Of a stretch of DNA of 64,000 nucleotides, positions 14,410 through 24,702 are shown piece by piece. Both the position numbers and the translations under genes were made by a program. The notes under the pieces were generated by a model, which saw only the letters and a program-made list of their open reading frames with translations, was not told the origin of the DNA and searched no databases. This DNA comes from Oceanobacillus neutriphilus (GTDB lineage: Bacteria; Bacillota; Bacilli; Bacillales; Amphibacillaceae), in the NCBI RefSeq assembly GCF_014645515.1, contig NZ_BMLW01000003.1, positions 310,001 to 374,000 on the forward strand, written 5' to 3'. Each line of letters starts with the position of its first letter. The stretch's first letter is position 1.

Positions 14410-16623
14410 ATGAGTAGTGAACGAAGAAATGAAAAAAGAAAAGATAGAAGAAAAAATAGAAGAAAAAATCAAAAGAATGTATTTCGACAAAAAATAAAGT
14501 GGCTGGGGATTGCTATTGCTGCTGTTTTTGTGTTCTTGTTAAGCGGTTATGGACTGCTGATTTTAGGAGGTAAAATGGTCGCAGATGAGAATGATTTGCT
14601 GCTTGATTTGACAACCACTGTCCGTACAGAGGACGGAGAGGTGGTCAAAACTTTATATAATGAAAACAGGGAATATGTATCCGTAGATCATATTCCGGAT
14701 CATGTGCTGCAAGCATTTGTTGCTGTTGAAGACCGCCGTTTTTATGAGCATCAAGGAATTGATTTGCAATCCATTGGACGGGCAGTCTATCGTGACATAT
14801 TAGCGCGTAGTAAAGTAGAAGGCGGAAGTACAATTACACAGCAATTATCCAAAAATCTTTTTCTTACAAATGATAAATCATGGGCCAGAAAAATAAAGGA
14901 ATCAATGGCCTCCCTTTACCTGGAGAGAAGGCTTAGTAAGGATGAGATATTAGAATTATATGTCAACCAGGTTTATTTTGGAGAGGGAGTCTACGGAGTC
15001 CAAAAAGCTTCGCAATTCTTCTTTTCCAAGGATGTTGATGATTTAACTATTTCTGAAGGAGCATTGCTTGCCGGTTTGATGAAAGCGCCAAATGGATATT
15101 CTCCCCTGAATCATCCTGAAAAAGCAGCCGAGCGCAGAAATGTCGTCCTCCAGACAATGGAATCAGCGGGCTTTATAGATGAAGAAACAAGGGTGCTTGA
15201 GCAGGAAAAAGACTTAGGGATAAACCTGTCAGAAGAAAAAAGAGGAACAAACCCCTGGGTTGACAGCTATGTTGATATAGCAATAAAAGAAGCTGCAGAA
15301 AAGCACAATTTAAGCTTTGAAGATTTACAAAGCGGCGGATATGAAATTACGGTATATATGAATGATGATTTTCAGCAGATTGCTTATCAAGACTTCCAGG
15401 AGGATGCTTTTTTCCCTGGAAACACAGAAGGAACAGAAGGATCTTTTGTAATGCTGGATAAGGATAACGGTCATATTGTATCAGCAATCGGCGGACGTAA
15501 TTTCAGCCTTGGTGATTTAAACCGGGTAAATGTACAGCGCCAGCCGGGCTCCACCTTTAAACCGGTCGCTGTGTATGGTCCGGCGTTGATGAAGGAAGAT
15601 AAATATAATCCTTTTACAATTATTCCGGATCAATATATGGAGGAGTATGATGTCAAGAATGTTAGTGGAGAATATAAAAATAACATTACAATTTATCAGG
15701 CGATTGTAGAATCAACAAATACCTCTGCTGTCTGGCTGCTCGATGAGATCGGCATAGACTATGCTAAGTCTTATCTGAATAAATTGGAATTGCCGCTCGA
15801 TGATAAGGATAAGGGGACATCTATTGCTTTAGGAGGTTTGGAAAAAGGTGTTACGCCGTTACAAATGGCGCAAAGTTATCAAGCTTTTGCCGATAATGGA
15901 AACATGTCTGAAGCAACAGCTATTGCAGAGATAAAAGACCGTAACGGAGAAGTGATATATCAATCAGAAACAAGTAACAAAGAAGTATTTACACCACAGG
16001 TTGCCTGGGATATGACAGAAATGCTCAAGGAAAATGTCCGGACAGGAACAGCGAGCTCCGGCTATTATGCCAAGGAGCTTGCGGGTAAAACAGGAACTAC
16101 ACAACATACTTATGTAGATGGGGCATCTAAGGATGCCTGGTTTGTTGGATATACACCGGATTATGTTACAGCTGCGTGGATGGGGTATGATAAGTCAGAT
16201 GAAAAACATTATTTAACAGGCGGGAGTGCTTATCCTACATCGTTGACTAAGAAAATACTGACAGATATTGATAATCAAACCGGCTCAGCATTGACAGCTT
16301 CTTTTTCAATGCCGGAAGATGTCGAGCCTTTGCCAGATCCAATTGATTTACCGGCAATTGAGAATTTAAATGCAAGCTATACATTTGGCGGGATGGCTTT
16401 GGTGAAAGGAAAGCTTACCTGGAGCGGTTCAGCAGATGATCGTGTTGTATACCGTATTTATAAAGAGGAAGAAGGTACAGATGAACTGGTGGGAGAAGTA
16501 GAAGGGGAAACAGAATTTATCATTGATGATATCTGGTTCCGAAATGAATACTATTATGTTGTACCATTTGACCCGATTACAAATATGGAAGGGCAGCATT
16601 CTGAATCTGTATCATTTTTCTAA
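14410..16623 (+). CDS. pbpF: Class A penicillin-binding protein PbpF
   Basis: From the ATG at 14410 (GAGGTG 5 bases upstream) the 737-residue protein begins with a strongly basic tail, then one membrane anchor (WLGIAIAAVFVFLLSGYGLLI). The GT51 glycosyltransferase domain has EDRRFYEHQGID, GGSTITQQLSKN and KIKESMASLYLERRLSKDEILELYVN. The transpeptidase domain has the active serine in GSTFKP, STN and GKTGTT. A fibronectin-like domain closes the protein. It polymerises and cross-links peptidoglycan outside the membrane. Its position before hemE matches pbpF. Confidence 0.93.
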   Translation: MSSERRNEKRKDRRKNRRKNQKNVFRQKIKWLGIAIAAVFVFLLSGYGLLILGGKMVADENDLLLDLTTTVRTEDGEVVKTLYNENREYVSVDHIPDHVLQAFVAVEDRRFYEHQGIDLQSIGRAVYRDILARSKVEGGSTITQQLSKNLFLTNDKSWARKIKESMASLYLERRLSKDEILELYVNQVYFGEGVYGVQKASQFFFSKDVDDLTISEGALLAGLMKAPNGYSPLNHPEKAAERRNVVLQTMESAGFIDEETRVLEQEKDLGINLSEEKRGTNPWVDSYVDIAIKEAAEKHNLSFEDLQSGGYEITVYMNDDFQQIAYQDFQEDAFFPGNTEGTEGSFVMLDKDNGHIVSAIGGRNFSLGDLNRVNVQRQPGSTFKPVAVYGPALMKEDKYNPFTIIPDQYMEEYDVKNVSGEYKNNITIYQAIVESTNTSAVWLLDEIGIDYAKSYLNKLELPLDDKDKGTSIALGGLEKGVTPLQMAQSYQAFADNGNMSEATAIAEIKDRNGEVIYQSETSNKEVFTPQVAWDMTEMLKENVRTGTASSGYYAKELAGKTGTTQHTYVDGASKDAWFVGYTPDYVTAAWMGYDKSDEKHYLTGGSAYPTSLTKKILTDIDNQTGSALTASFSMPEDVEPLPDPIDLPAIENLNASYTFGGMALVKGKLTWSGSADDRVVYRIYKEEEGTDELVGEVEGETEFIIDDIWFRNEYYYVVPFDPITNMEGQHSESVSFF

Positions 16624-16631
16624 AACTCTAC

Positions 16632-16797
16632 AAGAGGATGTTCGAAAAATCATAAATGATAAGCGGCGAAGTTAGTGACATCTGCATCGCACAGGCAATG
16701 CAGATGTCATCGCACGCGCAAGCCTAATTGTAAAAGCAACGAAGTCTTCATCTTCTTACATCTGATTTAGTAACTTTTTGAATTCGCATTATAAGAG
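16632..16797. repeat. MITE-like repeat between pbpF and hemE
   Basis: The left end AAGAGGATGTTCGAAAAAT and right end AACTTTTTGAATTCGCATTATAAG are imperfect inverted repeats shared with 37811-37913, as is the internal AAATGATAAGCGGCGAA. An extra perfect hairpin GACATCTGCAT (16677-16687) / ATGCAGATGTC (16698-16708) is inserted in this copy. With its flanks it accounts for most of the 298-bp gap. Confidence 0.65.
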
Positions 16798-16921
16798 ATA
16801 TTTCTTTAGAATGATTTTAAAATGAGACAATTTAATGACAAACAATCCTCTTCCCTATACATTAGCCTGATAAATAGATATAGTTAGAGATGGAAAAAGA
16901 ATATAAAAGGATGAACGTTGC

Positions 16922-17959
16922 ATGGTAAAAGTGAAAAACACAACAATTTTAGACGCTTATCGCGGAAACAAAACAGATTACACACCAGCCTGGTTTATGC
17001 GTCAGGCTGGAAGATCTCAACCAGAATACCGGGCATTAAAAGAAAAGTACTCTCTTTTTGAAATTACACATCAGCCGGAGCTTTGTGCTTATGTTACAAG
17101 ACTTCCGGTCGAAAACTACGGAGTAGATGCAGCAATCCTGTATAAGGATATTATGACGCCTCTTCCGGCTATCGGAGTAGATGTAGAGATCAAAAGCGGA
17201 ATTGGCCCGGTTATTGAACAGCCGATCCGGACTATGCAGGATGTAGAAAAACTCGGTGAGATTAATCCGGCAAGTGATGTGCCATATGTGCTTGATACCA
17301 TCCGTTTATTGACGGAGGAGCAGCTTGAGGTCCCATTAATCGGTTTTTCAGGTGCACCGTTTACATTAGCGAGCTACATGATTGAAGGGGGCCCTTCTAA
17401 AAATTATACGAAAACAAAAGCATTAATGTATCGTGAGCCGGAAACCTGGTTTGCATTAATGGATAAGTTAGCAAGTATGATTATTCATTATGTGGAAGCA
17501 CAAATTAAAGCCGGAGCAAGTGCTATTCAAATCTTTGATTCCTGGGTGGGCGCCTTAAACGTGGAAGATTACCGTTATTTTATTAAACCGGTAATGACAG
17601 ATATTTTTTCCGCGCTGAAAAAATATAATGTCCCGCTGATTACCTTTGGTGTAGGTGCAAGTCATCTGTTATTAGAGTGGAATGATTTGCCGGTAGATGT
17701 AATTGGCCTGGATTGGCGTACTTCTGTAGAAGAAGCGAGAAACTTAGGTGTAACCAAAACATTACAAGGAAATCTGGACCCTGCTATTTTACTGAGTGAT
17801 TGGGAGACAATTGAAAAAAGAACGAAAGCTATACTGGATCAGGGGATGAACACGGAAGGCTATGTCTTTAATCTTGGTCATGGCGTTACTCCCGATATTA
17901 AGCCGGAGACACTAAAAAGGCTGACGAATCTTATTCACAATTATTCACAGCAAAAGTAA
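16922..17959 (+). CDS. hemE: Uroporphyrinogen decarboxylase HemE
   Basis: The 345-residue protein has [16 protein letters not shown] near the N-terminus, the substrate-binding motif of the family, together with [25 protein letters not shown] and [11 protein letters not shown]. It turns uroporphyrinogen III into coproporphyrinogen III in the cytoplasm by removing four carboxyl groups. AAAGGATG precedes the ATG. hemH and hemY follow, giving the coproporphyrin branch used by Firmicutes. Confidence 0.98.
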   Translation: MVKVKNTTILDAYRGNKTDYTPAWFMRQAGRSQPEYRALKEKYSLFEITHQPELCAYVTRLPVENYGVDAAILYKDIMTPLPAIGVDVEIKSGIGPVIEQPIRTMQDVEKLGEINPASDVPYVLDTIRLLTEEQLEVPLIGFSGAPFTLASYMIEGGPSKNYTKTKALMYREPETWFALMDKLASMIIHYVEAQIKAGASAIQIFDSWVGALNVEDYRYFIKPVMTDIFSALKKYNVPLITFGVGASHLLLEWNDLPVDVIGLDWRTSVEEARNLGVTKTLQGNLDPAILLSDWETIEKRTKAILDQGMNTEGYVFNLGHGVTPDIKPETLKRLTNLIHNYSQQK

Positions 17960-18074
17960 GAAAAGTACAAAGCATGCTAATACTGATTTTAAACAGTTAT
18001 TAGCACGCTCTGGAACTGGTGTATAAAAAGTAAAATTTTTACTCTTAAACAAAACGTAACGAGGTGTGTTGAAA

Positions 18075-19010
18075 ATGGAAAAGAAAAAATTAGGATTATT
18101 AGTAATGGCATACGGAACTCCGTACAAAGAAGAAGATATTGAACCATATTACACTGATATTCGCCATGGGAGAAAACCAGAGCCAGAAGCATTGCAGGAT
18201 TTAAAAGATCGTTACCAGGCAATTGGAGGTCTTTCGCCATTAGCCAAAATTACAAAAGAACAAACCTATGCGTTAGAAAGCAAGTTAAATGAAGTCCAGG
18301 ATGAATATGAATTTAAAGCATATATCGGATTAAAACATATCGCTCCATTTATTGAGGATGCAGTAGATGAAATGGCAAAAGATGGTATTAAAGAGGCTGT
18401 TTCTATTGTTTTAGCACCACATTACTCTACATTCAGTGTTAAATCATATAATGAACGTGCTAATAGCACAGCAGAAAAGCATGGCATAAAAATTGAGTCC
18501 GTACAGGATTGGTATACAGAACCAGGGTTTATTGACTTCTGGGCAAAAGGCGTGCAGAAAGCTTTTGCAGAAATGCCTGAAGAAGAAAAAGAAAAATCTG
18601 TATTAATTGTTTCTGCTCATAGTCTGCCGGAAAAAATTCTTCAAAATGGAGACCCATATAAGCAGCAATTAGAGGAAACAGCACAATTAGTAGCTGAAGC
18701 AGCAGATGTTAAGAATTACGAAGTTGGCTGGCAAAGTGAAGGAAATACACCGGATCCATGGCTTGGACCAGATGTTCAGGATTTAACACGTGAATTGTAT
18801 AACAAAGATGGATACAAAGCATTTGTTTACACACCTGTTGGATTTGTAGCAGATCACCTGGAAGTTTTATATGATAACGACCATGAATGTAAAGTGGTCT
18901 GTGATGAGATTGGAGCAAGCTATTATCGTCCGGAAATGCCAAATGCCCGTCCAGAATTTATTGAAACCTTAGCAAATGTGGTATTAAAGAAAGTTAAGCG
19001 TGCTTCCTGA
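18075..19010 (+). CDS. hemH: Coproporphyrin III ferrochelatase HemH (CpfC)
   Basis: The protein of about 311 residues has [26 protein letters not shown] at the N-terminus and the active-site histidine region SAHSLPEKI, plus [17 protein letters not shown]. It inserts ferrous iron into coproporphyrin III. GAGGTG at 18061 is 8 bases from the ATG at 18075, preferred over the GTG and TTG just upstream. The stop TGA shares its last base with the hemY start. Confidence 0.96.
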   Translation: MEKKKLGLLVMAYGTPYKEEDIEPYYTDIRHGRKPEPEALQDLKDRYQAIGGLSPLAKITKEQTYALESKLNEVQDEYEFKAYIGLKHIAPFIEDAVDEMAKDGIKEAVSIVLAPHYSTFSVKSYNERANSTAEKHGIKIESVQDWYTEPGFIDFWAKGVQKAFAEMPEEEKEKSVLIVSAHSLPEKILQNGDPYKQQLEETAQLVAEAADVKNYEVGWQSEGNTPDPWLGPDVQDLTRELYNKDGYKAFVYTPVGFVADHLEVLYDNDHECKVVCDEIGASYYRPEMPNARPEFIETLANVVLKKVKRAS

Positions 19011-20422
19011 TGGATAAAAAAAGAGTAGTCATTGTTGGAGGCGGTGTGACAGGATTGTCTGCCGCCTATCATCTTCAAAAACAGGCGCAATCAGCAAAGC
19101 TTCCAATCGAAATTACTCTGGTAGAAGGTTCAAACCGTCTTGGCGGCCGGATTCATACGATAAAACGGGATGGATTTACAATTGAAAAAGGACCAGATTC
19201 TCTTTTAGCACGTAAACCAATTGCAATGGAGCTGGTTAAAGAATTAGGTATTCTTAATCAAACAAGATATAATTCTACCGGTCAATCCTTTATGCTTATA
19301 AAAAATAAGCTGCATAAAATGCCAAAGGGCGCCTTTATGGGTGTGCCAAAAGAAATTGGACCGCTCATGCGTTCAAAATCATTTACTTTATCAGGTAAAA
19401 TTCGTGGCCTGATGGATTTAATTAAACCAAAGAATAAAAGTACAGAAGACGAATCCTTAGGGCATTTTATGCGCCGCCGTTTTGGAAATCAAATTGTAGA
19501 TAATCAAATTGATCCTTTGCTTTCTGGAATTCATTCTGGTGATATTGATAAAATGAGTCTTCAAGCAATTTATCCTATTTTTGGGAAAATGGAGCAGGAT
19601 TACGGAAGTGTGATGAAAGGTCTTGGCAAGACAATGCCAAAGCCTGAAAAAAATAAAAAAGCAAAGCCTGCTCAAGGCCAATTTTTCTCTTTTACAAATG
19701 GTTTGCAGACACTTGTTGATGAACTTGAAGCACAATTGGACGCTGTAGGAATCATCCGGGATAATAGAGTAAATCATATTGAGAAAAAAGAAGAGGGATA
19801 TCATGTTCTTTTAGATTCCGGAAATGTTTTGGCAGCAGATTTTGTTTTAGTTGCCGTGCCGCATACACAGGTTCCGGGAATGCTAAGCAAGCATCAGCCA
19901 TTACAGGAATTATTTGATATTCCTGCGACATCAACAGCCAATGTTGTGCTCGCTTTTGATGAAAAGCAGATTAAACGTGATTTAGACGGTACCGGCTTTT
20001 TGGTGACGAGAAACAGTAATTACCGAATTACTGCATGCACCTGGACGCATCGTAAATGGGAAGGGACTGCACCTGCAGGCAAAGCTTTACTGCGCTGCTA
20101 TGTCGGAAAGCCTGATGATCAGGAGATAGTGAAGGAATCGGATGAGGCGCTGGTTGATATCGTATTAAAAGATTTGAACAAAGTGATGAAAATCAAGGGA
20201 GATCCTTTATTCTATGAGATTACAAGATTTATCGGGGCCCGCCCGCAGTACCACACCGGCCATTTAGAACTTGTCAGCCGTATCAGAGACTATGTAGCGG
20301 GTCATCTTCCAAACCTGGAATTAATCGGCAGCTCTTATGATGGAACAGGGCTTCCGGATTGTATTGAGCATGGACAAAAAGGTGCTGAATTAGCGCTTAA
20401 GGCACTAACTGAAAATAAATAA
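19010..20422 (+). CDS. hemY: Coproporphyrinogen III oxidase HemY (CgoX)
   Basis: The 470-residue flavoprotein opens with the FAD-binding motif VVIVGGGVTGLSAAYHL, followed by EGSNRLGGRIHT and, at the C-terminus, SYDGTGLPDCIEHGQKGAE, typical of the protoporphyrinogen/coproporphyrinogen oxidase family. In Firmicutes it oxidises coproporphyrinogen III to coproporphyrin III, the substrate of the ferrochelatase encoded just upstream. One-base overlap with hemH indicates coupled translation. A weak hairpin terminator follows. Confidence 0.95.
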   Translation: MDKKRVVIVGGGVTGLSAAYHLQKQAQSAKLPIEITLVEGSNRLGGRIHTIKRDGFTIEKGPDSLLARKPIAMELVKELGILNQTRYNSTGQSFMLIKNKLHKMPKGAFMGVPKEIGPLMRSKSFTLSGKIRGLMDLIKPKNKSTEDESLGHFMRRRFGNQIVDNQIDPLLSGIHSGDIDKMSLQAIYPIFGKMEQDYGSVMKGLGKTMPKPEKNKKAKPAQGQFFSFTNGLQTLVDELEAQLDAVGIIRDNRVNHIEKKEEGYHVLLDSGNVLAADFVLVAVPHTQVPGMLSKHQPLQELFDIPATSTANVVLAFDEKQIKRDLDGTGFLVTRNSNYRITACTWTHRKWEGTAPAGKALLRCYVGKPDDQEIVKESDEALVDIVLKDLNKVMKIKGDPLFYEITRFIGARPQYHTGHLELVSRIRDYVAGHLPNLELIGSSYDGTGLPDCIEHGQKGAELALKALTENK

Positions 20423-20433
20423 ACAATTAATTT

Positions 20434-20476
20434 AAAACAGCTGTGGGATGGTAAATAATTTCATGGCTGTTTTTAT
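20434..20476 (+). terminator. hemEHY terminator
   Basis: AAACAGCTGTG pairs with CATGGCTGTTT with one mismatch and is followed by T residues, 12 bp after the hemY stop. Confidence 0.65.
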
Positions 20477-20704
20477 TATGAAGTTGTTTCCTTGATAGGG
20501 CCGTTGATTACAATATTTTTGATGAAATAATCATAAAATTCCTTGGACGGGCAAAATAATTATGGCGTCAACTTTTATTGGAGAAAGCACAAAAATCCCC
20601 ATTAAGTGAAGTTTTGTTTTATACTTTAAAGAAATATCGTTATAGACATTACCAGATAACCATGGTTTTGAATATAATCGAAAAAGAGTAGAGGAGGAGA
20701 AGCG

Positions 20705-21253
20705 TTGCTTAATAATCAGGTTAATGAGGATATTATGCTTTCATTACTGGAAGAAAATGACGCACAAACATTGTTCAATTTAGTATCATCAAATAAAGCG
20801 TTTTTAAGCAACTGGTTAAGCTTTCCGTCTGTTACAAATAAGCCGGAAGATTCGAAATCCTTTATCCAAAGGTCATTATTTCGTTTTGTGAATAGGGAAG
20901 GTTTTTGGGTTGGCATATGGTATAAGGGAATCTTAGCGGGTTCTGTCGGTTTCTTATATTTTGATTGGAAGGTAAAGAAAACTGAAATTGGATATTGGCT
21001 GGGAGAGGATTATACAGGTAAGGGAATTATGACGAGTGTCTGTACTGCCATGGTAAATTATGCGTTTAATGAACTGAAATTAAATAAAATTGAAATAAAA
21101 ACAGCGGTAGAGAACAGTAAAAGTGCAGCGGTTCCTAAAAGACTCAGGTTTAAACATGAGGGCACAATCCGGGCTGATGAAGTGATAGGGGATATATTAC
21201 ATGATCGGGAAGTCTATGGAATGCTGCGAGAAGAGTGGGGTAGAAAAGATTAA
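20705..21253 (+). CDS. GNAT acetyltransferase, RimL-like
   Basis: The 182-residue protein has the RimL/RimJ layout: LLEENDAQTLFNLVSSNKAFLSNWL at the N-terminus, then KTEIGYWLGEDYTGKGIMTSVCTAMVNYAF with the acetyl-CoA loop, NKIEIKTAVENSKSAAVPKRLRF and HDREVYGMLREEW. Relatives acetylate the N-termini of ribosomal proteins or small amines; the target here is unknown. TTG at 20705 is the start, 6-8 bases after GAGGAGGAG. It stands alone between the haem operon and the convergent pepF. Confidence 0.88.
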   Translation: MLNNQVNEDIMLSLLEENDAQTLFNLVSSNKAFLSNWLSFPSVTNKPEDSKSFIQRSLFRFVNREGFWVGIWYKGILAGSVGFLYFDWKVKKTEIGYWLGEDYTGKGIMTSVCTAMVNYAFNELKLNKIEIKTAVENSKSAAVPKRLRFKHEGTIRADEVIGDILHDREVYGMLREEWGRKD

Positions 21254-21316
21254 AAAAATCCCGCCAGTCTTTGAAGATTATCTGGATGATCATTTTTAGA
21301 ATTTTCGTAGGGTGCA

Positions 21317-21356
21317 AGAAAACCAGACTGGCATTACACCCAGCCTGGTTTTCGGC
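21317..21356. terminator. Terminator between the acetyltransferase and pepF
   Basis: GAAAACCAG.CTGG pairs with CCAG.CTGGTTTTC around an 8-base loop. Convergent genes lie on both sides. Confidence 0.8.
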
Positions 21357-21366
21357 ACATTGAATT

Positions 21367-23181
21367 TTATTCGGAATAGCTTTCGACTAATTCATCAATC
21401 AAAGAGCCGACATAATTAACAGCTATCTCGATATTTTCCGGATTGGACATATCAATGCCCGCATCTTTAATCAGGTCAAGCGGTTTCTTTGTACCACCTG
21501 ATTTTAAGACATTTAGCCAGTCCTCAACAGCTGGCTGTCCTTCTTCCCGAATGCGTTTAGCCATCGTTGTAGAAACAGTAAGTCCCGCAGAGTAAGTATA
21601 TGGATATAAGCCCATATAATAATGCTGCTGACGCATCCAGGTTAACCCGGCACCCTCATCAAATGTGACTGTATCGCCCCAGAAGGATTCTAATACATCA
21701 CGTTTTTCTCTGCATAGCACATCGGCAGTCACCGGCGTTCCTGCTTCAGCAAGATCATAAACCTTACGCTGGAATGCTCCTTCTAATAAATGCGTAATAA
21801 AATTATGATAGTACGTTCCTAATAATTGTGTAATAACCCAGCGTTTCATTCGCGGATCGTCTTTATTTGTCTTCATTAAATGGTCTGCAAGCAGTAATTC
21901 ATTTAATGTGGAAGGCGCTTCAATAAAATAAGTTGATGGACGGGTATTAAATAAACTCTGATATTTACCAGCTAAGTAGAAATGACCTGCATGTCCCAGC
22001 TCATGGGCTAAAATAAAGGCATTACGCATCTTATCAGCCCAGGTTACGAGAATATATGGATGCGCTCCATATGGACTGGAACAGAAGGCACCATTAGCCT
22101 TGCCGACATTTTGAGCACGGTCTACCCAGCGATTTGATAATGCTTTTTTCATTCCTTCTAAATATTCCGGTCCCATAACATCTAATGCACTTAAAATTGT
22201 TTCCGAAGCGTCTTCATAAGATGTACTTGGATTAAAAGAAGGATCCAGCGGCGCTTTTAAATCACAGAATCGCAGCTTTTCTAAGCCCAGCTTTTCTTTT
22301 AATAACTTTGCGTACTTCCGCATATGCGGCGCTAATTTTTCTTGAATAACATCTAATTGATTATGGTACATCTCCGTTGTTACCTGCTGCGGAGCTAAAA
22401 GCATCTCTGTAACGGAATCATAATTTCTTAATTTAGAAAGCTGTACCTGTTTTGTAATCTCGGTCTGATAGGTTGCTGCATACGTATTTTTATATTGTTC
22501 AAATGTATTTACATAAGATTCATAGGCGTTTCTTCTCAATACAGCATCCTCTGAATACTCATAGCTTTCTTCATATAATGGCTCGCTCATCGGCTGTGTA
22601 TTTCCCTGACCGTCAACAATTTCTTCAAACTGCATATCGGACTGCTTGCTGCGTGAAAAGATATTATGCGGAGCATCTAATACCTCGCTCAATGCAGAAA
22701 GAGCTTCCTCTAATTCAGGTGAGAGTATATGATCTTTCTCTTCAAGAATATCAAATAAATATTTACGGTATGTTTCGAGAATAGGTTCGTCTTTTATAAA
22801 CTGTTCTATATCAGATGAAGATAGCTTTAGGAGCTCTGTTTCAAAGAAAGAAAGCTTCGAACTGATTTCTGCAAGCGCGGCACCGCTTTTTGCTGCTGCG
22901 CTCTGGTTAGCAGGGTCACTTCCATCTGCGCTTATTAGTAAGTTAGCGTAGACAGCAACGTGAATAACCTTTTCTTGATAAGCCTCTGCTGTTTTCAAAG
23001 CCTTGGACAAAGTCTGTGCGCTCTCAGAAAGCTTCCCTTTAAAAGCCGTTATTTGATCCGCGCCCTGAATGGCTTCCTGTAATGCTTTTTCCCAGCTTTC
23101 TTTGTCTGGAAAAAGATCTGTTAAATCCCATGTTTGTTCAATTGGAACATCTTTCCGATACTGTCTGTTTGAATTTGACAT
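21367..23181 (-). CDS. pepF: Oligoendopeptidase F
   Basis: The M3 metallopeptidase of about 604 residues has the zinc motif LAHELGHAGHFY, with a downstream Glu ligand in YFIEAPSTLNE, and the N-terminal helical M3 domain (WDLTDLFPDKESW). PepF cuts peptides of roughly 6-17 residues in the cytoplasm. GGGGAGGA abuts the ATG at 23187 but is 6 bases from the ATG at 23181, which is preferred. B. subtilis has pepF paralogues elsewhere; this copy's place next to the haem genes differs. Confidence 0.95.
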   Translation of the reverse strand: MSNSNRQYRKDVPIEQTWDLTDLFPDKESWEKALQEAIQGADQITAFKGKLSESAQTLSKALKTAEAYQEKVIHVAVYANLLISADGSDPANQSAAAKSGAALAEISSKLSFFETELLKLSSSDIEQFIKDEPILETYRKYLFDILEEKDHILSPELEEALSALSEVLDAPHNIFSRSKQSDMQFEEIVDGQGNTQPMSEPLYEESYEYSEDAVLRRNAYESYVNTFEQYKNTYAATYQTEITKQVQLSKLRNYDSVTEMLLAPQQVTTEMYHNQLDVIQEKLAPHMRKYAKLLKEKLGLEKLRFCDLKAPLDPSFNPSTSYEDASETILSALDVMGPEYLEGMKKALSNRWVDRAQNVGKANGAFCSSPYGAHPYILVTWADKMRNAFILAHELGHAGHFYLAGKYQSLFNTRPSTYFIEAPSTLNELLLADHLMKTNKDDPRMKRWVITQLLGTYYHNFITHLLEGAFQRKVYDLAEAGTPVTADVLCREKRDVLESFWGDTVTFDEGAGLTWMRQQHYYMGLYPYTYSAGLTVSTTMAKRIREEGQPAVEDWLNVLKSGGTKKPLDLIKDAGIDMSNPENIEIAVNYVGSLIDELVESYSE

Positions 23182-23399
23182 ATTCATTCCTCCCCAAATA
23201 CTTGAAATATTGCCCCATGTAAAAGAAAATAAAGATACAGCAATACTTTATCAATTAATTCGACTACCTAATTAATTATAGTACAGGAGAAGAAAAAATT
23301 ATAGGATTTTTTAAATAATTCAAAAGTTAATTTGCAAAATGAAAGAATACAAAAAAAGAATAGCCTTATAACAGGCTATCCAGGAGAAGGATTGTAACT

Positions 23400-23625
23400 T
23401 ATGGGAAATCATAGTTTATCGCAGCGTAACAGGCTGGGACTTCGATTATTCTTCCCATCGAAGGGCTTTTGTAAGACTCTCACTACAAGAATAGAGAAAA
23501 ATCGAAATTTCTAAGTGGGAATCCAACAGCCAGTAACGGCCCGATTGGTTCAACTGGCAATCAGTGGGGAGGAAGAAAATCCACACTGATTGAAGTTTCA
23601 CTTTATTAAACAGGATGTTAAAAAC
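23400..23625. repeat. GC-richer palindromic intergenic element
   Basis: The gap between pepF and yhfH (about 470 bp) contains a segment ending in CAATCAGT (about 23560), then ACTGATTG some 20 bp on, followed by AAGTTTCACTTTAT. Upstream parts include TTCGATTATTCTTCCCATCGAA, also partly self-complementary. No gene is visible. It looks like an interspersed structured element, but only one copy is present in the window, so repeat status rests on my memory of similar Bacillaceae sequences. Confidence 0.35.
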
Positions 23626-23657
23626 AGTAATTTATAATGGTAGGGTTACTGTCAGCT

Positions 23658-23789
23658 TTAACGTCCCGGATAATCGCAATCGTCGCAAATATTACCATAA
23701 CAGTCAGCTTTTTCATTTACCATTGCGTTTCCGCATTTTGCGCATTTCTTCTTTGGCAGGTTTTTAAAAAATTCGATAATTCCAGTCAT
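23658..23789 (-). CDS. yhfH: YhfH family small zinc-ribbon-like protein
   Basis: A 43-codon gene begins MTGIIEFFKNLPKKKCAKCG and ends CDDCDYPGR. Four cysteines in two CxxC pairs (KCAKCG and CDDC, plus DCYGNIC) suggest a zinc ribbon. AGGAGGA lies 5-6 bases before the ATG. Size, motif and place beside yhfI match YhfH of B. subtilis, a protein of unknown role. It is divergent from yhfI. Confidence 0.85.
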   Translation of the reverse strand: MTGIIEFFKNLPKKKCAKCGNAMVNEKADCYGNICDDCDYPGR

Positions 23790-23898
23790 TTCGATTCCTC
23801 CTAAGGATTTAATTGATTTAAAAGTATTGTACTATAACAGTTTATTTGTGTCAACACTGTATTGATACAATTTTATAAAAATAGAAGGAGATGTCAGA

Positions 23899-24627
23899 AT
23901 GAAACTAACTATAATTGGATTTTGGGGCGGCTATCCTAATAAAGAAGGCGCTACATCCAGCTACTTATTAGAAAAAGATAATTATAAACTTATATTGGAT
24001 ATGGGGAGCGGTTCCCTGTCCAAGCTTCAAAAATTCCTTTCTGTATCTGAATTAGATGCAGTGATTTTATCACATTATCATCATGATCATGTAGCAGATA
24101 TCGGAGTATTACAGTATGCGAAGCTCATTGATTATTACGTTCATAACAATGAAAAGAAATTAAAAATATATGGCCACACAGAAGATAAGGATGGCTATCT
24201 CTCTTTATCACATCAATATACAGAGGGAATAGCTTATAACCCTGATGAAGTATTGAAAGCAGGCCCGTTTGAAATTACATTTTTTAGAACGGAGCATCCC
24301 GTTCCATGCTTCGGAATGCGTATTACAGATGGTAAGAAGACAATTGTATATACTGCGGACAGCAGTTATACAGAAGCTTGGATTCCGTTTGCAGAAGGAG
24401 CAGATTTATTGATAGCTGACTGCAACTATTTTAAAGGACAGGATGGAACAAAAGCAGGACACATGAACAGTGAGGAAGCAGCAGGTATTGCGCAGGCTGC
24501 CGGTGTAAAGCAGTTAGTGCTCAGCCACCTGCCGCAATTTGGTGTACTAGAACAGTTGAAAGAAGAAGCAAAACAGATTTATACAGGTGAAATTGTGTTA
24601 GCAGTTGAAGGATATGTGTGGGAATAG
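23899..24627 (+). CDS. yhfI: Metallo-beta-lactamase fold hydrolase YhfI
   Basis: The 242-residue protein has the metal-binding motif HYHHDHVADIG (about residues 59-69), further ligands in HPVPCFGMR and YTADSSYTE, and the C-terminal SHLPQFG. It resembles the RNase Z-like branch of the fold and YhfI of B. subtilis. The substrate is unknown. AGAAGGAG precedes the ATG. The lipoate ligase gene follows 75 bp downstream, as in B. subtilis. Confidence 0.9.
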   Translation: MKLTIIGFWGGYPNKEGATSSYLLEKDNYKLILDMGSGSLSKLQKFLSVSELDAVILSHYHHDHVADIGVLQYAKLIDYYVHNNEKKLKIYGHTEDKDGYLSLSHQYTEGIAYNPDEVLKAGPFEITFFRTEHPVPCFGMRITDGKKTIVYTADSSYTEAWIPFAEGADLLIADCNYFKGQDGTKAGHMNSEEAAGIAQAAGVKQLVLSHLPQFGVLEQLKEEAKQIYTGEIVLAVEGYVWE

Positions 24628-24702
24628 TATCCGGGTAGAAGTTTTGATTTGCAATAGTTTATGCGTTAAAATGAGACTAGTGAAAAAGAGGGAGGAATTA
24701 AG

